Shown here: piece by piece, positions 61,337 through 64,000 of the stretch
How positions within the stretch are numbered: position 1 is the first letter of the stretch
Layout of the letters: each line of letters opens with the position of its first letter
Source: Paenibacillus_AM sp052180255
GTDB lineage: Bacteria; Bacillota; Bacilli; Paenibacillales; NBRC-103111
NCBI RefSeq assembly: GCF_052180255.1
Contig: NZ_CP197466.1
Span: 1,178,001 to 1,242,000, forward strand
Direction of reading: 5' to 3'
Length of the DNA stretch: 64,000 nt
Notes under the pieces: generated by a model
Seen by the model: only the letters and a program-made list of their open reading frames with translations
Database searches by the model: none
What the model was told of the DNA's origin: nothing
Program-made: the position numbers and the translations under genes

Positions 61337-62898
61337 ACTATTTTACGCCCGAGTTTCAAAATACGTGTTAGATCTGTTCGATTTATTAATTTGAGTGCAA
61401 TAATCATGAACAGATAGGTCAAAAAGGCAGTCATTGAGGCAGTAAGAAAACGAAGGGTTTCGCTACTTGTCCAATGAACTTGCATCACGAAGTTACATAC
61501 AAAACCGGTAACAGTCATTGCTATACATACTTTGAGTAGATCATAACCATTAACCGTAAATTGTAATGTACGCTGCACAGCCCACAGATGAAGCAAAGTG
61601 ACGAGAATAGTATTGGCGTTGAAAGCTATAATCGCGCCTTTAATGCCTATTTCCGGCTGTTTGACAAGGATGTAAATAAGAGTTAATTTGATCGTTGCAC
61701 TGATAAGTGTATTAATGAGTGCAGTCCCGGGCCGATCAAGGACTTGGAGAGCGGCTTGTAAGGGAGCTTGCAGGTAAATGAAGAGAGCGACAGGTGCCAT
61801 CATTTTAAGCATGATTCCAATTTCTGCATTGTTGTACATCAGCTGACAAAGTGGACCAGCCAGTACGAACATGATGACGGCAAAAGGAGCTCCTGATACA
61901 AGTGCCAGCCGTAAAGAATGATTCATACGGGAGTGGATGAGGGCAGCATCCTTATGAGCAGCCGCCTCAGATAATGATGGGATGAGAACTGTTGAAAGTG
62001 AATAAGTTAATGCGGTTGGCAAGAGTAGGATGGGAATGACCATACCTTGCAGAGCCCCATACTGTGCAGTTGCAAGAGCAGTTGCAATGCCGGCAAGTGC
62101 TAAGCACCTCGCGATGAGGATCGATTCGATTAAATAGGAGAATGCCCCAACAAGTTTGCTTCCAGTAACCGGAATTGAGATGGAAATAATTTGTTTGAAA
62201 ATTCCCAGTCTGCCAATAGGCGGTGCGGGAATGGGTTCTAGAACAGCTGCTGCGCGATTCTTTATTTTAATTCCATGTCGATAATGAAAGTATAGAACGG
62301 CAACTCCTCCGATTTCCCCGATCATGACACCTACCATAGCGCCCGCAGCCGCTAAATGAATGCCATATGGCAGCATGAGGAAGGCAAATAACAAGATCAT
62401 GACGATTCGAATCGAGGTTTCCGCTATCTGAGAGACCGCTGTAGGAATCATGTTATGTTTACCTTGAAAATAACCACGATACACTGCCGAGATGGAAGCT
62501 GTAATAATAACAGGTCCCATGCACATGAATGTATAAAAAACACGGGGGTCAGTTAAAAGATGCTTTGTGATCCAAGGAGCGAAGACATAACTTAATGAGG
62601 TTAAGGTGACAGATAAGATAATGGAAAAAGTTAATGAGATTCGTAAAATGGCGCTCGCCCTCTTGTCGTTGCCTTCTGCTTCAGCCTGCGCAATTAGCTT
62701 TGCTACGGCAAGCGGAACTCCACCGGATATGAGTGTAAGGATGAGGACAAGAAAAGGCCATCCTAATTGGTATAAGCCTACCCCTTCGGCACCAATGACG
62801 CGGGGTAATGCGATTCGTGGAATAAAGCCAAGAATTCGGGTGATGATGCCTGCTCCAAGCAAAATCAGTGTCCCTTTAATAAATGATTGCTTGCTCAC
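61327..62898 (-). CDS. spoVB: SpoVB-like MOP-superfamily flippase
   Basis: Polytopic protein of 523 residues with about fourteen membrane segments, the MATE/polysaccharide-flippase layout. SpoVB is needed for spore cortex synthesis, probably by moving lipid-linked precursor. The N-terminus FIKGTLILLGAGIITRILGF and the motif AVYRGYFQGKHNMIPTAVSQ fit. In Bacillus it lies near comN and secDF, as here. Start is GTG at 62898 with AGGGGAC upstream. Other members of the family (MurJ, YtgP) are possible. Confidence 0.9.
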   Translation of the reverse strand: MSKQSFIKGTLILLGAGIITRILGFIPRIALPRVIGAEGVGLYQLGWPFLVLILTLISGGVPLAVAKLIAQAEAEGNDKRASAILRISLTFSIILSVTLTSLSYVFAPWITKHLLTDPRVFYTFMCMGPVIITASISAVYRGYFQGKHNMIPTAVSQIAETSIRIVMILLFAFLMLPYGIHLAAAGAMVGVMIGEIGGVAVLYFHYRHGIKIKNRAAAVLEPIPAPPIGRLGIFKQIISISIPVTGSKLVGAFSYLIESILIARCLALAGIATALATAQYGALQGMVIPILLLPTALTYSLSTVLIPSLSEAAAHKDAALIHSRMNHSLRLALVSGAPFAVIMFVLAGPLCQLMYNNAEIGIMLKMMAPVALFIYLQAPLQAALQVLDRPGTALINTLISATIKLTLIYILVKQPEIGIKGAIIAFNANTILVTLLHLWAVQRTLQFTVNGYDLLKVCIAMTVTGFVCNFVMQVHWTSSETLRFLTASMTAFLTYLFMIIALKLINRTDLTRILKLGRKIVKT

Positions 62899-63070
62899 GC
62901 TAACTCGTCCCCTTTAGACCGTATACAATCACCATATGCGAGTCATGTCCAAGCTGATGCTAACATTTTCTGGATAGTCATTGGAATCAGAAGGGAAATG
63001 GTGTAATCTAGTAGAATGGATGCGATTACAGAGTCGCTTTGCCTACGCTCAACATGGAGGAGGATACGTA

Positions 63071-63343
63071 ATGAATCTGGAGGATCAACAAGACGTGAAG
63101 GAGCATGAACTTACTGAAACCGAACTGTCTGAAATGATCAAAGACATGTGTAAGAGCAAGGCGGAAGAAATTCGTATGATCGGCTATGAAAACGTGACAG
63201 ACAAAGATGTATGGGACTGTGTTTCTGATAAATACAGAAAAAGTGGCACTCCATATCTACATCAAATGGTGAATGATATTTTTTCATTAAAACCGACACA
63301 ATTTATGAATTGGTTGACCATGCAAATGTACAAAGGGTCCTAA
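63071..63343 (+). CDS. comN: post-transcriptional regulator ComN/YrzD
   Basis: Small soluble protein of 90 residues, acidic N-terminus then a helical core (LSEMIKDMCKSKAEEIRMIG, DVWDCVSDKYRKSG). In B. subtilis ComN affects comE mRNA after transcription and localises to septa and poles. The frame opens at 62981, but GGAGGAGG just before ATG 63071 fixes the start. Its position between spoVB and secD matches Bacillus. Confidence 0.85.
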   Translation: MNLEDQQDVKEHELTETELSEMIKDMCKSKAEEIRMIGYENVTDKDVWDCVSDKYRKSGTPYLHQMVNDIFSLKPTQFMNWLTMQMYKGS

Positions 63344-63366
63344 CTCGACAGAGGAGGGGCTTTTTT
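63332..63366 (+). terminator. weak candidate terminator after comN
   Basis: AAAG with CTTT and TCCT with AGGA form an interrupted stem that starts inside the comN end, followed by TTTTTT. The stem is poor. Confidence 0.35.
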
Positions 63367-63413
63367 GTTGTGTATGGGAAAGTGATTTCTAATTTGTTGC
63401 AAATTGCTGTAAA

Positions 63414-63442
63414 TTGACGCGTTTTTCTAGCGTGAGTATAAT
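63414..63442 (+). promoter_or_regulatory. sigma-A-type promoter for secD
   Basis: TTGACG (63414-63419), 17-bp spacer and perfect TATAAT (63437-63442), 36 bases before the secD start; the best sigma-A match in the window. Confidence 0.85.
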
Positions 63443-63478
63443 AGGAATATTGAGTTAGGAAGGGAGACAAGCAGGCAC

Positions 63479-64000
63479 ATGAATTTTAAACGGATTAGCG
63501 TTTTTATCCTGACCGTTGTAATCACACTTGGCGTCGTTATTTGGTCAAGTCCGAGCTTGGTCAGTAAAATTAATTTGGGGTTAGATTTAAAAGGCGGCTT
63601 CGAGATTCTGTATGTAGCGGAACCACTTGAAGCTGGCGGAAAAGTAACGCAATCCGCACTGAATGAAACAGCGAACAACATTACAAAGCGTGTCGATTCA
63701 CAAGGGATCGCTGAACCGGAAATTCGTCCGGAAGGTACTGATCGTATTCGTGCTCGTCTAGCTGGTGTAAAAGATGAAGCAGCAGTTCGTGAAATGATTA
63801 AGAAGCCTCAAGAGCTTTCCTTTAGAGGTTCTGATGGAACAAAAGAATTGATCGGAACTGACTTCGTGCCAGGTGGTGCTAAAGTTGGCTATGATGGCAG
63901 AACGAATCAGCCTTTGGTTGAGATTAAACTGAAAGATCAAAAAAAGTTCAGAGACATCACAGCTAAAATTTCTGCTCTCCCAGCAGGAAAGAATACGCTT
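63479..64000 (+). CDS. secD: protein translocase subunit SecD (N-terminal part, cut by window end)
   Basis: Membrane component that uses the proton gradient to help protein export. The 174 codons present start MNFKRISVFILTVV (membrane segment about 7-25), then KINLGLDLKGGFEILY, the diagnostic D1 motif of SecD, and the P1 periplasmic/extracytoplasmic domain (NETANNITKRVDSQGIAEPE, KDQKKFRDITAK). The frame is open to the last base, so the remainder, possibly fused to SecF, lies outside. AAGGGAG precedes ATG. Confidence 0.95.
   Translation, partial: MNFKRISVFILTVVITLGVVIWSSPSLVSKINLGLDLKGGFEILYVAEPLEAGGKVTQSALNETANNITKRVDSQGIAEPEIRPEGTDRIRARLAGVKDEAAVREMIKKPQELSFRGSDGTKELIGTDFVPGGAKVGYDGRTNQPLVEIKLKDQKKFRDITAKISALPAGKNTL

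Noticed and set aside
1..64000. tRNA, rRNA or CRISPR arrays
   Set aside because: No cloverleaf, rRNA-like conserved stretch or regularly spaced repeat was seen at any position.

Overview
The window reads as part of the chromosome of a Gram-positive, endospore-forming member of the Bacillota, most likely Paenibacillus or a close relative. The evidence is the gene content and order: spoVID, valS under a valine T-box, folC, murC, a spoIIB-like gene, maf, radC, mreBCD, minCD, rodA, spoIVFA/FB, rng, rplU-prp-rpmA, spo0B, obg, pheB-hom-thrC-thrB-pheA, ilvE, safA, bofC, ruvCAB, queA, tgt, yajC, spoVB, comN and secD. This is the well-known Bacillus/Paenibacillus order. An SLH-domain amidase and a ruvC gene beside ruvAB lean towards Paenibacillaceae. 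Base composition is moderate, with two sharply GC-rich patches inside genes. I found no tRNA, rRNA, CRISPR array, insertion sequence or integrase.

Layout. Positions 1-2514 hold a 39-codon membrane peptide gene, an RluA-type pseudouridine synthase and spoVID. Positions 2526-17838 hold an accessory cluster lying between spoVID and valS, genes that are near neighbours in B. subtilis. It has three transcription units: thiolase + acyl-CoA synthetase; a 1081-residue MalT-like/SARP-like hybrid regulator; and a nine- or ten-gene operon with a complete branched-chain-amino-acid-type (Liv) ABC transporter, a 65-residue protein, a KAS III-like enzyme with an altered catalytic triad, an alpha/beta hydrolase, an SDR and a CoA-transferase. 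Both enzyme operons start behind the same direct repeat, TGTAACT-N4-TGTAACT, with 11-bp periodicity and a -10-like hexamer 9 bp downstream. That geometry resembles SARP regulator sites, so the cluster looks like a self-contained, regulator-controlled uptake and CoA-dependent breakdown system for an unknown acid or ester. It is the most interesting part of the window.

Positions 17851-23904 carry valS (own sigma-A-type promoter, T-box with a GUC specifier, terminator), folC and murC. Positions 24026-40302 carry cell-shape, division and sporulation genes (spoIIB-like, SLH amidase, DUF4321, maf, radC, mreBCD, minCD, rodA, spoIVFA/FB), then rng, the L21 leader with rplU-prp-rpmA, spo0B and obg. 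Positions 40318-48211 hold a reverse-strand aldehyde dehydrogenase and Nudix hydrolase, then the threonine/phenylalanine operon and ilvE. Positions 48302-64000 hold safA, a large unknown membrane-anchored protein, bofC, ruvCAB, a SpoIID/LytB-type protein, queA-tgt-yajC, three small membrane-protein genes, spoVB, comN and the first 174 codons of secD, cut by the window end.

Start codons were chosen from Shine-Dalgarno spacing; many genes here use GTG or TTG. All family assignments come from motifs and gene order read by eye; no database search was run.
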